Positions 23,804 to 33,038 of a stretch of 64,000 nt of DNA are shown one piece after another (positions within the stretch are counted from its first letter, which is position 1; each line of letters begins with the position of its first letter). The stretch spans positions 2,046,001 through 2,110,000 of the forward strand of contig NZ_AP026763.1 of the NCBI RefSeq assembly GCF_026000435.1, in the 5' to 3' direction. Made by a program: the position numbers and the translations under genes. Under the pieces are notes generated by a model. The model did no database searches. It saw only the letters and a list, made by a program, of their open reading frames with translations, and had not been told where the DNA came from. Origin of the DNA: Vibrio sp. STUT-A11. GTDB lineage: Bacteria; Pseudomonadota; Gammaproteobacteria; Enterobacterales; Vibrionaceae.

Positions 23804-26086
23804 TTAAGCGGCTGAATTAAGATGTGACTTTTTTGGCGCATCGGTACGAAGTTCCGAAAAGTCATGGCTGAAGTGATCGACTTGAATCGCTTTGTAACGC
23901 AGTTTGTCTGCCGCTTTAATCTTATCGACTTCTTCCTGGGTTAATACGTCAGCTTCTAGCGCTTGTTGTAAGCGGTCATCTAACAGGCCTTTACGAGCAA
24001 CCTTACCATCTTTAACACCCTTAATTAGCTTGCGCTCTAATGGTTTGATCTCGTACATCGCAAGGAAAGCGTTTTCCATCAAACCGATATTGTCGTCATC
24101 TGCTTTACCTACGTAGCATAAATGAGTCAAGCGGTCACGTTGTGCACCCGGCGTCATGATAGCTTCTGCAATGCGCGTACTCAGTTCATCACTAGGCTTG
24201 TTGAAGTGGTTGCCCAATGGGAATAGCAGCCCCTTCAGTACTCCACCAACGTATTTCACTGGGAAGTTAGTATAAGCTTCATTTAGTGACTTAGCCGCGT
24301 TGTATAAACAGTGCTGAACTGCGTAGTGAACGAAGTCTAGATCGCCTTGCTGACGGCCTTCATCTTCGTATTTCTTAAGTGCTGCTGATGCCATGTACAA
24401 GAAGCTTAGGCCATCGCCCAAACGGGCAGAGATCATCTCTTTACGTTTAAGGTCACCACCAAGAGTCAACATAGCGAAGTCTGCACTTACAGCAAGATCT
24501 CGGCTTAGACGCGTGATGTCTTTGTAGTACTTCTTAGTTGGACCGCTCATTTCTGCTTTGATAAAGCGAGAACCTGTTAGTGCGGCACCCAATGCGCCAA
24601 ATGTGTTCCCTGTCGCGTGCTTAATGTGTTTGAACAGTAGATCATCAAACTCTCTCGCACCTTGCTCTGCATCTGGGTTTGCTGCCGCTTCCATCTCTTT
24701 TAATACATATGGATGACAACGAGTCGCACCTTGGCCAAAGATCATCAGGTTACGAGTCAGAATGTTTGCACCTTCTACGGTAATCGCAACTGGAATACCC
24801 ACGTAGTGCTTCGCCAGATAGTTCATCGGGCCATCCTGGATTGCCCGACCTGCGTGAATATCAAACGAATCGTTAAGAAGCGTACGTGCCATCTCAGTCA
24901 TATGATATTTAGCAATAGCGGTGACGATCCCCGGCTTCTCTTTCATGTCTAACGACGTAGTTGTCAGGGTACGCGTCGCTTCAAGAAGGTAAGTTAAACC
25001 GCCGATGCGACCCATCGCCTCTGCCACACCTTCGAATTTACCGATAGACATACCGAACTGTTTACGCACGTATGCATAAGCACCCGTTGTTCTGGTTGTT
25101 AGGTGTCCGATAGCCGCGCCGAGTGCTGGCAGTGAAATACCGCGACCAGCCGACAGACATTCAACCAGCATACGCCAGCCTTTACCTGCGTAATCCGCAC
25201 CACCAATCAACCAATCCATTGGAATGAACACATCTTCACCGCGCGTTGGGCCATTCATGAATGCAGAACCTAGCGGGTCGTGACGTTCCCCAATTTCAAC
25301 ACCCTCGTGATCGGCAGGAATCAGTGCACAAGTGATACCCACATCTTTTTTGTCACCAAGTAGACCATCAGGATCTTGCAGTTTAAATGCAAGACCAAGA
25401 ACCGTCGCTACAGGGGCTAGAGTAATGTAGCGCTTGTTCCAGCTGAGGCGAATACCCAGCACTTCTTCACCATTGTGTTTGCCGTAACAAACAACGCCCT
25501 GATCGGGGATACCACCTGCATCGGAACCTGCTTCAGGGCCTGTCAGTGCGAAACATGGGATATCAGTACCGTCAGCAAGACGTGGCAGCCAGTAATCTTT
25601 TTGCTCTTGTGTACCATAGTGAGACAGTAGCTCACCTGGACCCAATGAATTTGGTACCATTACCGATACAGCCGCACTGATGCTTCGGGTCGCAATGCTC
25701 GAAACAATCGTCGAGTTAGCATGTGAAGAAAACTCGCGGCCGCCATATTCTTTAGAAATAATCAGAGAGAAGAAACGCTCTTTACGTAAGAATTCCCACA
25801 CTTCTGGCGATAAATCTCGGTCTTCTTTTACGATCTTTTGATCGTCAAGCATATCGAGTAGCGTTACGAGCTCGTTATCCATAAAGGATTGCTCTTCTGC
25901 TGTTAACGTCGGAGTTGGGTATTGGTGCAGCGTTTTAAAATTAGGTTTGCCGGAAAACAGCTCTGCATCCCACCAGACACTACCTGCTTCCATTGCTTCT
26001 CTTTCCGTGCTGGACAACGGGGGTAGTACTTTTTTAAACAACTTAAATGCTGGGTCACTAATCCATTTTCTTCGTAAAGAGCTCAT
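23804..26086 (-). CDS. fadE: Acyl-CoA dehydrogenase FadE
   Basis: Flavoprotein catalysing the first step of fatty-acid beta-oxidation (acyl-CoA to trans-2-enoyl-CoA). It is 760 residues, shorter than the 814 of E. coli FadE because it lacks most of the N-terminal membrane segment. An acyl-CoA dehydrogenase core occupies ~65-480, with FALTGPEAGSDAGG for FAD and substrate binding and the FadE-type C-terminal extension (DUF1974) after it. The ATG at 26086 follows AAAGGATC. It lies 70 nt downstream of the PsrA-like tetR on the same strand with no terminator between, so co-transcription and PsrA-type control are likely. Confidence 0.92.
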   Translation of the reverse strand: MSSLRRKWISDPAFKLFKKVLPPLSSTEREAMEAGSVWWDAELFSGKPNFKTLHQYPTPTLTAEEQSFMDNELVTLLDMLDDQKIVKEDRDLSPEVWEFLRKERFFSLIISKEYGGREFSSHANSTIVSSIATRSISAAVSVMVPNSLGPGELLSHYGTQEQKDYWLPRLADGTDIPCFALTGPEAGSDAGGIPDQGVVCYGKHNGEEVLGIRLSWNKRYITLAPVATVLGLAFKLQDPDGLLGDKKDVGITCALIPADHEGVEIGERHDPLGSAFMNGPTRGEDVFIPMDWLIGGADYAGKGWRMLVECLSAGRGISLPALGAAIGHLTTRTTGAYAYVRKQFGMSIGKFEGVAEAMGRIGGLTYLLEATRTLTTTSLDMKEKPGIVTAIAKYHMTEMARTLLNDSFDIHAGRAIQDGPMNYLAKHYVGIPVAITVEGANILTRNLMIFGQGATRCHPYVLKEMEAAANPDAEQGAREFDDLLFKHIKHATGNTFGALGAALTGSRFIKAEMSGPTKKYYKDITRLSRDLAVSADFAMLTLGGDLKRKEMISARLGDGLSFLYMASAALKKYEDEGRQQGDLDFVHYAVQHCLYNAAKSLNEAYTNFPVKYVGGVLKGLLFPLGNHFNKPSDELSTRIAEAIMTPGAQRDRLTHLCYVGKADDDNIGLMENAFLAMYEIKPLERKLIKGVKDGKVARKGLLDDRLQQALEADVLTQEEVDKIKAADKLRYKAIQVDHFSHDFSELRTDAPKKSHLNSAA

Positions 26087-26156
26087 TGTTCAGATCCTTT
26101 TGTTCACGTCACTAATTTATTATTGGTTTAACTAACAGCTTACTTGCTCAGGTCAG

Positions 26157-26783
26157 TTACTTCGCTGACATACCAGCTGACAAGTAAGGAATTAACAAAT
26201 CGACAACAGACTTAATATCGACTTCTTTATTAAATTTACTATCTGCAAGCTCTGATAGTGCTTGACTAGATGCCATCGTAAAGACACACGTTCCGAGCGT
26301 AAAATGTAATCGCCAGAACAGTAGCTCTTCCGTTAGCTCAGGGTTCGCTTTCATGATAGAGGCATTAAATAATTTCAATACTTCGTCGTAACGAGTGGTG
26401 ATAAACCAACGCAGGTGCCCTTGGACGTCCGTATAACCCCGGCCTAGTAACAGCATAAATAAAGCGGTGCCATTAGGCCTTACATCATTTAAGGTCGTTA
26501 ACGGTAGCCTCAACGATTCAAACACTTCTTCCATGGTGTAATCATCGCGTGTATTTAGCTCGATGAGAGAGGTTTTGATACTCGGCATCAGTGCTTCTAG
26601 GTATCGGTCTAAAACCGCTCTAACCAGCGTCTTCTTATCGCCAAAGTGGTAATTTACGGATGCAAGATTTACATTGGCTCTGCCAGTAATGGTTCTCAGT
26701 GATGTATCATTGAACCCATACTCTGCAAACAACCCTTCTGCGACATTAAGTATTTTTTCTTTTGTTGAAGTTCTCGGGGCCAT
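26157..26783 (-). CDS. TetR-family regulator, PsrA-like
   Basis: A 208-residue TetR repressor with the helix-turn-helix at residues ~10-55, in which TSLRTIT..ANVNLASVNYHFGDKK closely matches P. aeruginosa PsrA. The C-terminal half also follows PsrA, including LFWRLHFTLG. PsrA binds long-chain fatty acids and represses beta-oxidation genes. The AAAC-N4-GTTT operator known for PsrA is present 15 nt upstream of the start, so it should repress itself, and fadE downstream is the natural target. I chose ATG 26783; a GTG at 26792 is in frame. Family is certain, the PsrA assignment likely. Confidence 0.85.
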   Translation of the reverse strand: MAPRTSTKEKILNVAEGLFAEYGFNDTSLRTITGRANVNLASVNYHFGDKKTLVRAVLDRYLEALMPSIKTSLIELNTRDDYTMEEVFESLRLPLTTLNDVRPNGTALFMLLLGRGYTDVQGHLRWFITTRYDEVLKLFNASIMKANPELTEELLFWRLHFTLGTCVFTMASSQALSELADSKFNKEVDIKSVVDLLIPYLSAGMSAK

Positions 26784-26797
26784 TTTAATCACTCGTA

Positions 26798-26813
26798 TTA
26801 AACAACTGTTTAA
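26798..26813. promoter_or_regulatory. PsrA-type operator in front of the tetR gene
   Basis: TTAAACAACTGTTTAA: perfect 7-bp arms around AC, containing AAAC-N4-GTTT, the PsrA recognition pattern of pseudomonads. It starts 15 nt from the tetR start codon and so should overlap its promoter or leader. Confidence 0.65.
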
Positions 26814-27106
26814 AATATACCTCGAACAGTGAGATTAACAAACGATTAACATCACATTTTCAAAATTTATTCTTTCAACAAAAAGAGTCAACGTTTTAAA
26901 TTTCAAATGAAGTCATTTTAGTGTGATAACCATTCACAAAAGGAGCTCAGGCAGCTCGGTGAATTACAGGTAATAAAGTGCCGACAATATTGCCCAGAGA
27001 TACAATGATTTAAATAGTCACAGCAAAATGTGCGGCACATTGGGGAAATATTTTTCAAAATAAATGGAACTGTTGGGAAAATGCTCGGTCTCAATATATG
27101 TAACAA

Positions 27107-27228
27107 CTAGGGCATTTTAAGTTTCACTGGCCGTCAAACTTTTCCATCTACTTGTTACGTTGCTGCTTTTTTCTTATTAACTCCTATGTTTGTATCCGCC
27201 CAGTCAACGTTTCGACTGGGCTTTTTTT
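27107..27228 (+). ncRNA. Candidate small RNA upstream of the nhaA terminator
   Basis: A strong plus-strand terminator (27198-27228) ends no plus-strand gene. Upstream is a possible promoter, TTGGGA at 27073 and TATATG at 27095 with a 16-nt spacer, which would start a transcript near 27107 of about 120 nt with no ORF. The body is pyrimidine-rich before the terminator (GCTTTTTTCTTATT), as in Hfq-dependent sRNAs. Only the terminator is solid; the start is a guess. Confidence 0.4.
27198..27228 (+). terminator. Orphan plus-strand terminator
   Basis: GCCCAGTC / GACTGGGC 8-bp stem, 8-nt loop and seven T. It functions only on the plus strand, where no protein gene precedes it for kilobases. Confidence 0.9.
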
Positions 27229-27274
27229 CGTCTGGAACATTTCTCTTAGTTCTACCTACAAGATTACAGGCATA

Positions 27275-27301
27275 AAAAAACCTCCCTTTTGGGAGGTTTT
27301 T
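27275..27301 (-). terminator. Terminator after nhaA
   Basis: AACCTCCC / GGGAGGTT stem with a 4-nt loop and A/T runs on both sides, 8 nt beyond the nhaA stop. Confidence 0.92.
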
Positions 27302-27308
27302 CATTGAG

Positions 27309-28460
27309 TTACGCTTGCGCCTTTTTTGGTAAAGACAGATGCAACAACACGTAACCGATTATCGCTGCAGTCGTCGATCCCATCAAAATACCCAGCCTAG
27401 CGTAGGTATCGAACTCTGGACTCACATTTGCGAATGCGAGTGAAGAGATAAAGATAGACATCGTAAAGCCAATACCACAAAGCACAGAGACCGCGAAGAT
27501 ATGTTTGAAACTGATACCTTCTGGTAGCTTCGCCACGCCTAGCTTCACTGCCGCCCAGCTGAAGGTAAAAATACCCAGAGGCTTACCAACCAACAAACCA
27601 AGCGCAATACCTAATGGCAACATTGAAGTTAAGCCAGATAAAGATACGCCTTCTAACGAAATACCAGCGTTTGCAAACGCAAACAGCGGAAGAATACCAA
27701 ACGCCACGTATGGGTGAAGAGCATGCTCCATGTGTTTCAGCGGTGAATGCTCGCCAGGCTTACCTTGAAGCGGGATAGCAAAACCGATTACCACACCAGC
27801 AAGCGTCGCGTGAACACCCGATTTAAGAACAGCAAACCAAAGGATGGCACCTACAATCATATATGGTGTTAGTTTGGTCACCTTCTTAGCGTTTAGTACG
27901 AACAGTACACCCGTCATGACGAAACCAACTAACAACGCCATTGTAGATAGATCGCCTGTGTAAAACAGAGCAATAATGACAACAACACCCAAGTCATCGA
28001 TGATCGCCAGAGCAAGCAGGAATACTTTTAGGCTTACCGGAACTCGTTTACCCAGAAGAGCCATGATACCCAATGCAAAAGCAATATCTGTTGCTGCTGG
28101 AATCGCCCAGCCAGAAACCGCTTCAGCGTCACTCGCATTAAATGCCACATAAATTAGAGCAGGTGCCAACATGCCGCCTACCGCTGCAATCGCAGGGAAG
28201 ATCGCTGTTTCTTTTGATTTCAACGCACCTTCAAGCAACTCGCGTTTAACCTCAAGGCCAATTAATAGGAAAAACACAGCCATTAGGCCATCATTGATCC
28301 AGTGTGATACAGACATACCGAAAACATAAGTATGCAGAATAGATTGATAAGTTTCGCCCAGAGGTGTGTTTGCAATAGTCATCGCAATCGCGGCAGCAAT
28401 TACGAGAAGAATGCCTCCTGCGGATTCCATTTTGAAAAAGTCACGAATAGCATCGTTCAT
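27309..28460 (-). CDS. nhaA: Na+/H+ antiporter NhaA
   Basis: Inner-membrane antiporter exchanging two protons for one sodium ion; central to salt and alkaline pH tolerance in marine Vibrio. It is 383 residues with 12 predicted helices, as in E. coli (388). The ion-binding aspartate pair is seen in LALAIIDDLGVV, and the conserved AATDIAFALG and SGVHATLAGV stretches are present. In E. coli the regulator NhaR is encoded next to nhaA; there is none here. The gene is monocistronic with terminators on both sides and an AT-rich upstream region of 350 nt. Confidence 0.95.
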   Translation of the reverse strand: MNDAIRDFFKMESAGGILLVIAAAIAMTIANTPLGETYQSILHTYVFGMSVSHWINDGLMAVFFLLIGLEVKRELLEGALKSKETAIFPAIAAVGGMLAPALIYVAFNASDAEAVSGWAIPAATDIAFALGIMALLGKRVPVSLKVFLLALAIIDDLGVVVIIALFYTGDLSTMALLVGFVMTGVLFVLNAKKVTKLTPYMIVGAILWFAVLKSGVHATLAGVVIGFAIPLQGKPGEHSPLKHMEHALHPYVAFGILPLFAFANAGISLEGVSLSGLTSMLPLGIALGLLVGKPLGIFTFSWAAVKLGVAKLPEGISFKHIFAVSVLCGIGFTMSIFISSLAFANVSPEFDTYARLGILMGSTTAAIIGYVLLHLSLPKKAQA

Positions 28461-28752
28461 ACATTTACCCTTATATTTATTATCTTAATAAACGATCGAC
28501 AAAGAATGACATGAGTTTATAGCGGTAAGAAACTTTAGAATAATCGCTTGTTCAGAGTATAAACTTCGTTATTTCCGATAATTGACTCACAACACATCGT
28601 ATTTTCCAACAATAACTTTATGGTTTTTACGACCAGTTGCATATCGGTTCTTTGCTATTTATTAATCAGTATTACTCACAATTCAGCATAACATGATTAA
28701 AATATCTATGATAAACACAGAGAATCATCATATTGATGTCAAACTACAGGAA
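28461..28752 (-). promoter_or_regulatory. Upstream region of nhaA
   Basis: About 290 nt of AT-rich sequence with no ORF, certainly holding the nhaA promoter. I see no clear operator or riboswitch in it. Confidence 0.35.
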
Positions 28753-28776
28753 CAAAAAAACCACCTCAAGGGTGGC
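28753..28776 (-). terminator. Terminator of the lipocalin-ABC operon
   Basis: CCACC / GGTGG stem extended by an A-T pair, with TTTTTTT on the minus strand, ~36 nt after the last gene of the operon. Confidence 0.8.
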
Positions 28777-28811
28777 TATATAAATAAAAACAAATGGTAG
28801 TTAGCTAAAAA

Positions 28812-29933
28812 CTAGTAGCCAGTTAATTGCATAAATCCCCATGCCTCGTTGGAACCCGATGCTAATGTAGGGCCTTCCCAGTAAGGGATAACAAAAGGGA
28901 GCCACATATTCGTGTTAACGACACGAGTCGTTAGATCAATGTCGTACTCTGGCACATCAATAACCCATTGTAATGGCAAGCGTTTTCCGTTCGACAAGCT
29001 GGTTACTTGTATCGGCTGAATCGTGATCTCTTTTTCTGACAGGTTAATCACTTTACCCGAACGTGTTGATAAGGTGCCAAATATATGAGGCATTTGACCA
29101 TGATGACGATATCGGCTTACCGTCAACGCTCTGCCATCATCGAAGTTGAATGTGAACCAGTCCCAACCCTGTTGTCCTTCTCCGATTAGACCACTGCCCC
29201 ACTCTTTTTGAGTCCAGGCCGTTCCTGATACCGGGATTCTTTGCCCATCGATATTCAGATTACCTTTCACATTAAGGAAAGGGGCACTAAAGCTAAAAGA
29301 GGCAACCGACTGCAAGGCATGCTTGACCTGAAAACCTCTGTCGCCATTAACAACAAATGGCCCACTCGTCTGCGTATTAAGGTCAACGCTGAACTCATCT
29401 GTCGAGACAACCAGTTTACCGGGGAAAGGTGTCGTGCCAAGCGATCGCCAGTTCCAATTGTCAATCCATAAGCTGAATGGACGGTTTTGCATCCCAGCCT
29501 GACCGATGCCACCGCGCGCAACACGTTGCTTTTTCCAAACCTGACTACCATGGCTGATGACAATATGTGAGATATATAGTTGTGGATTTTGCCAACCTTT
29601 GGTTTCACGTTCATCGGTAGCAACTCTAAAATAGCTCCACTGAACGTTATAGATCCCACCATTGTTATCTTGCAGCTTAGCAAAGTAATTCCACCATTCA
29701 TGCTGGTATTCGGGGTGAAACCTAAAATCAGCTGGCAGTGAAACATGCTCATCAGGCAAAACCGGTTCGAAGATGGTTTGCCCCTCTCTGGTCAGTATCG
29801 AGTTTATCTCAGCCTCCTGAGTAACCGTCTCTTCCGACCAAAACGGCGAGTATAGAGAGCCTAGCAGTACACCCACTACCGCAATAAACAATACTGCTGC
29901 CAAGAAGCGCTTTTTGGAATTCTTTCTTGCCAC
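28812..29933 (-). CDS. Lipocalin-like secreted protein (AttH/CrtC-like, COG5621)
   Basis: A 373-residue protein of the group named predicted secreted hydrolase (AttH, hydroxyneurosporene synthase-like), built of two lipocalin-like beta domains. Its chemistry is not established. An N-terminal membrane anchor or signal (~8-28, AAVLFIAVVGVLLGSLY) puts it in the periplasm. HPEYQHEWWNYFA, then WSYFRVA and WTQKEWGSG..GWDWFTF are the conserved motifs of the family. The GTG start overlaps the permease stop (TAGTG), so it is translationally coupled to the ABC transporter. Always travelling with FtsX-type permeases suggests that it handles the exported compound. This is an unusual partnership worth testing. 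Confidence 0.8.
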   Translation of the reverse strand: MARKNSKKRFLAAVLFIAVVGVLLGSLYSPFWSEETVTQEAEINSILTREGQTIFEPVLPDEHVSLPADFRFHPEYQHEWWNYFAKLQDNNGGIYNVQWSYFRVATDERETKGWQNPQLYISHIVISHGSQVWKKQRVARGGIGQAGMQNRPFSLWIDNWNWRSLGTTPFPGKLVVSTDEFSVDLNTQTSGPFVVNGDRGFQVKHALQSVASFSFSAPFLNVKGNLNIDGQRIPVSGTAWTQKEWGSGLIGEGQQGWDWFTFNFDDGRALTVSRYRHHGQMPHIFGTLSTRSGKVINLSEKEITIQPIQVTSLSNGKRLPLQWVIDVPEYDIDLTTRVVNTNMWLPFVIPYWEGPTLASGSNEAWGFMQLTGY

Positions 29934-32386
29934 TACAACGCATCCCTCAATGACTTCATTGGTGTACTTTTGATCATTCTAATAACAGGCAAAGCACCTG
30001 CCGCCATGATAGCCAACATTGCCCAAGCGATCGTCTTAGCGTATTCCCACGGGATCGTCTGTAACTCCAGTGACCAACCAAAAGATTGTCTGATAATAAT
30101 ATCCACAATCACATGAGCCAGCGCCAAACCAAGAGGCACTGCGATCAGCGCCGATATCGCCCCAAACGCGAACAGCTGTAAGCCACCGAGTAAAACAAGC
30201 TCTTTCCCGGACACGCCCATACATCTGAGTAATGAGAAGTGTCGCTGCCGAGATAGTTCACCTGCCAGTGTCGCAAAGAACAGACCGAAAACCGCGATGA
30301 TAAGAGTAATATTGCCCAGCGTACCAGCGATAGCAAACGTATGGTCAAAAACACGCATTGCTTGGTTATAAATATTGCTATCATCAAAAATGCGATCCTG
30401 AGATAAGCGGAACACATTTTCCAACCTATTTTTCAGTCCTGCACCATTCACATTCTCTTCAAGGACAACGCCAAGCCCCACGTTACCCGTTCCTGCAAAA
30501 GCATACAGCCAGCTTCGATGAGACATCATCACTTGGTTATACGGGTTGCCATAGTCATAGTAGACACCTGCAACCTGCCACCCTTCACCAAGCGGCGCAT
30601 GAAGATCAATCACATCACCAGGTCGAATATCGAGCTTTAATGCCATCGACTCACTCACCATCACGCTTTTACCATGATGTAACTGATACCAATAACTGGG
30701 CACACCTAGCTTAACCGTTAAGGAATCGAGTTCCCCTTCAGAAGGTCCGGTACTGACAACTTGTAGAACGCCCTTATCAGTAGGCAGATCTTTTTCCCAG
30801 CGCCACCACACGGACTTCACTTCAGGTTGCTGTTGTAACCAGCCGCTCATACGTGCCGCGTTATTGTTGTTGGGGTAAACATAAATGTCCGCCGCCAGAC
30901 GTTGATTAAGCCATTTGTCGGTTGTATCTCTGAAACTTCCAACCATGGTTTCAACGCCAATGTTTGCGGCAAGTGCAAGCATAAATGCCATGCTCGCAAC
31001 GCCACGATAACTCATACTAGCCGCGGCATCGGCGAAGAACCACCGGACTCTCACCCAGCGCAACGAGTAAGAAAAACTCTGAAATAGATGCCACATGATA
31101 AATGGCATCAGAAGGGCGACACTTAACATCATTAATGCGACGATGGTAAATCCGATCTCCTGTGTTTTCGGCGCTTGATATACGGCCACGGCGGCCACAC
31201 AAAAAGCACACGCAGCCAATGCTTGCCAAGAGAACTCTCGGCCAGCAAAACGCATCAGAGAAAGACGGGAAGACAAGCGAATTGGTTGTGATTTAAGTAG
31301 GCGGATTAGCGGCCACAAACAAGAAATTAGAGCCCCCATCGCAGACATGATTAAGCTGTATATGCTCGATTTCCAAGACCAGCCGATAGATAAGCCAACG
31401 TTTGCATCGTACAAGTCGCTCAAACTTGCCGATACTGTCGGAATCAGTTCATTCGCAAGAATTATCCCGAAGAAATTACCACATGCCCAGGCGACCGTAA
31501 CTAAAATAGAGAGCTCAAGTAATAAGGCTTGGGCAAGCTGCGTCCCAGACACACCTGCTTGGCGCAGCATCCCGACTAAGCGTTGACGCTGAATCAGAGA
31601 CAAAGACATGGCTTGATAAAAGATAAACAATCCAACTAAAAACGACAGCATTCCCATCGCCGTTAAGTTCATATGGAATGCTTTCGTCAGAGATTCTAGC
31701 TCGTTGCGCGTATTGTGAGTCAGTGTCATGCCATTTGGCAGCATTTTCTTCAGAGCTGACAGCTTCTCTTCTGACATTTCACCACATAAAATCGAAGACA
31801 AGCCCGAGCTACGCTTCAACATGCGTAGTAAAGAGATATCCGTGATCAGCCTCGTGCCTGAAAGCAGACTATTCTGGTCAACTTGAAGCGGGCCCAGACG
31901 GCTACCATCGTTCATCTCAATAAAGTCACCATCTTGCCAACTCATGTAAGAAGCCAAGTCTTGGCTGATTAAGATAGGATAAGGGGGCTTCATAATTGAC
32001 AGAATTGGCATTTCACCTAATGACTTCCCCTTTTGCAGAGGAATCATGGCTACCGGGTCAATACCAACCAACATCAGATTCATCTCTGACTTAGCGTCTA
32101 AATGAATGACATCAAACGGGGCACATTGATTAAAGCCAGCTCGGCGCAGTTGGATATAGAAACCTTGAGGAACTTTGTTGGCCGAATGTTTGGTACTGAT
32201 TCGGTAAGGTAGCGGGTTAGAGAAAAGTCTCTCACCTGTTGTATAACTCTGTTTTGCATGTTGGTTAATGGAAGTAACACCAACAAGAAGTGATACGCCT
32301 AACGTTAAACCCAACCAGACGAGAATAATTTGCAGTGGGTAACGACGGTAATGACCGAGTAGTGCCTTAACTACGGGCCATAACAT
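29933..32386 (-). CDS. Large FtsX-family ABC transporter permease
   Basis: An 817-residue permease with two FtsX domains. It has a first helix at ~15-35, a periplasmic domain, helices at ~245-345, a short set of helices around 390-470, a second periplasmic domain, then three C-terminal helices at ~690-800. This double layout is the same as in large YbbP-like and AttF/AttG-type permeases. I chose the ATG at 32386 because AAGGAGGG precedes it perfectly; the upstream frame belongs to the overlapping ATPase gene. It overlaps the ATPase end by 20 nt and runs into the lipocalin gene, so the three genes are one operon. Substrate unknown; a lipid-linked or hydrophobic compound is plausible. Confidence 0.85.
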   Translation of the reverse strand: MLWPVVKALLGHYRRYPLQIILVWLGLTLGVSLLVGVTSINQHAKQSYTTGERLFSNPLPYRISTKHSANKVPQGFYIQLRRAGFNQCAPFDVIHLDAKSEMNLMLVGIDPVAMIPLQKGKSLGEMPILSIMKPPYPILISQDLASYMSWQDGDFIEMNDGSRLGPLQVDQNSLLSGTRLITDISLLRMLKRSSGLSSILCGEMSEEKLSALKKMLPNGMTLTHNTRNELESLTKAFHMNLTAMGMLSFLVGLFIFYQAMSLSLIQRQRLVGMLRQAGVSGTQLAQALLLELSILVTVAWACGNFFGIILANELIPTVSASLSDLYDANVGLSIGWSWKSSIYSLIMSAMGALISCLWPLIRLLKSQPIRLSSRLSLMRFAGREFSWQALAACAFCVAAVAVYQAPKTQEIGFTIVALMMLSVALLMPFIMWHLFQSFSYSLRWVRVRWFFADAAASMSYRGVASMAFMLALAANIGVETMVGSFRDTTDKWLNQRLAADIYVYPNNNNAARMSGWLQQQPEVKSVWWRWEKDLPTDKGVLQVVSTGPSEGELDSLTVKLGVPSYWYQLHHGKSVMVSESMALKLDIRPGDVIDLHAPLGEGWQVAGVYYDYGNPYNQVMMSHRSWLYAFAGTGNVGLGVVLEENVNGAGLKNRLENVFRLSQDRIFDDSNIYNQAMRVFDHTFAIAGTLGNITLIIAVFGLFFATLAGELSRQRHFSLLRCMGVSGKELVLLGGLQLFAFGAISALIAVPLGLALAHVIVDIIIRQSFGWSLELQTIPWEYAKTIAWAMLAIMAAGALPVIRMIKSTPMKSLRDAL

Positions 32387-33038
32387 GCAGTTGCCCTCCT
32401 TGCAGTCGGATTTTACCTTCCATGTGATCGGCGACCTTCTCACTGTGGGTCACCAGCAACAATGTGCAATTCAGTTGGCGAGCAAGTGTAGTTAATAAAC
32501 GCATTACCGCTTCAGCGTTTCGTTCATCCAAACTTCCAGTCGGTTCATCGGCCAGAAGAATTTGTGGCTCCATATAAAGAGCTCGAGCGATCGCAGCGCG
32601 TTGTTGCTGGCCACCAGAGACTTCTTCAGGATAACGGCCAAGAAGCGGCATCAAGTCGAGCGCGGAGAGAATCTGACGCCACAAACCTTGATCTTCCGGC
32701 AAGCCTTTGAGTTGACGACAAAAACGAATGTTATCCGCAATGTTTAGGGTCGGAAGGAGGTTAAATTGCTGGAAAATATTGCCGATATTATTTCTGCGAT
32801 AGAGTGTTCTTAAGTGCTCAGGAGCATCATGCATCGCAAAACCGACAAACTGGATCTCTCCGGAGTCCACCGTATCAAGCCCAGCAATCAAATTAAGTAA
32901 GGTACTCTTACCTGAGCCACTCTCACCCATCAGAGCGACTTGCTCACCGCGTTGTAATGTTAATTCTGCCCCTTGTAAAACTGGGTGAAATTCTCCCCCA
33001 TCTACATAGCCTTTACATAGGTCTGACAGTTTTAACAT
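32367..33038 (-). CDS. ABC transporter ATP-binding protein (LolD/MacB type)
   Basis: ATPase of 223 residues, the usual size for partners of FtsX-type permeases. It has Walker A GESGSGKST near residue 38-46, the signature VSGGQQQRAAIARAL near 141, Walker B ILLADEPTGSLD and the switch histidine in VTHSEK. First gene of a three-gene minus-strand operon (ATPase, permease, lipocalin-like protein). The start ATG has a poorly matched ribosome site. It is close in sequence to LolD, but the permease is single and duplicated rather than the LolC/LolE pair, so it is not the lipoprotein-release system. Confidence 0.9.
   Translation of the reverse strand: MLKLSDLCKGYVDGGEFHPVLQGAELTLQRGEQVALMGESGSGKSTLLNLIAGLDTVDSGEIQFVGFAMHDAPEHLRTLYRRNNIGNIFQQFNLLPTLNIADNIRFCRQLKGLPEDQGLWRQILSALDLMPLLGRYPEEVSGGQQQRAAIARALYMEPQILLADEPTGSLDERNAEAVMRLLTTLARQLNCTLLLVTHSEKVADHMEGKIRLQGGQLHVMARS

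Noticed and set aside
23804..26086. FarS-like sRNA control of fadE
   Set aside because: FarS comes from the fabB 3' region in V. cholerae and is not in this window; nothing here shows the pairing.
26918..27106. 62-codon minus-strand frame in the tetR-nhaA gap
   Set aside because: Composition is not protein-like and the region has no ribosome site; a candidate sRNA promoter overlaps it.
27210..27228. The orphan terminator as the terminator of a Spot 42 RNA
   Set aside because: The loop and stem are similar in type, but the expected Spot 42 body is absent upstream, and the locus (next to polA in other species) does not fit.
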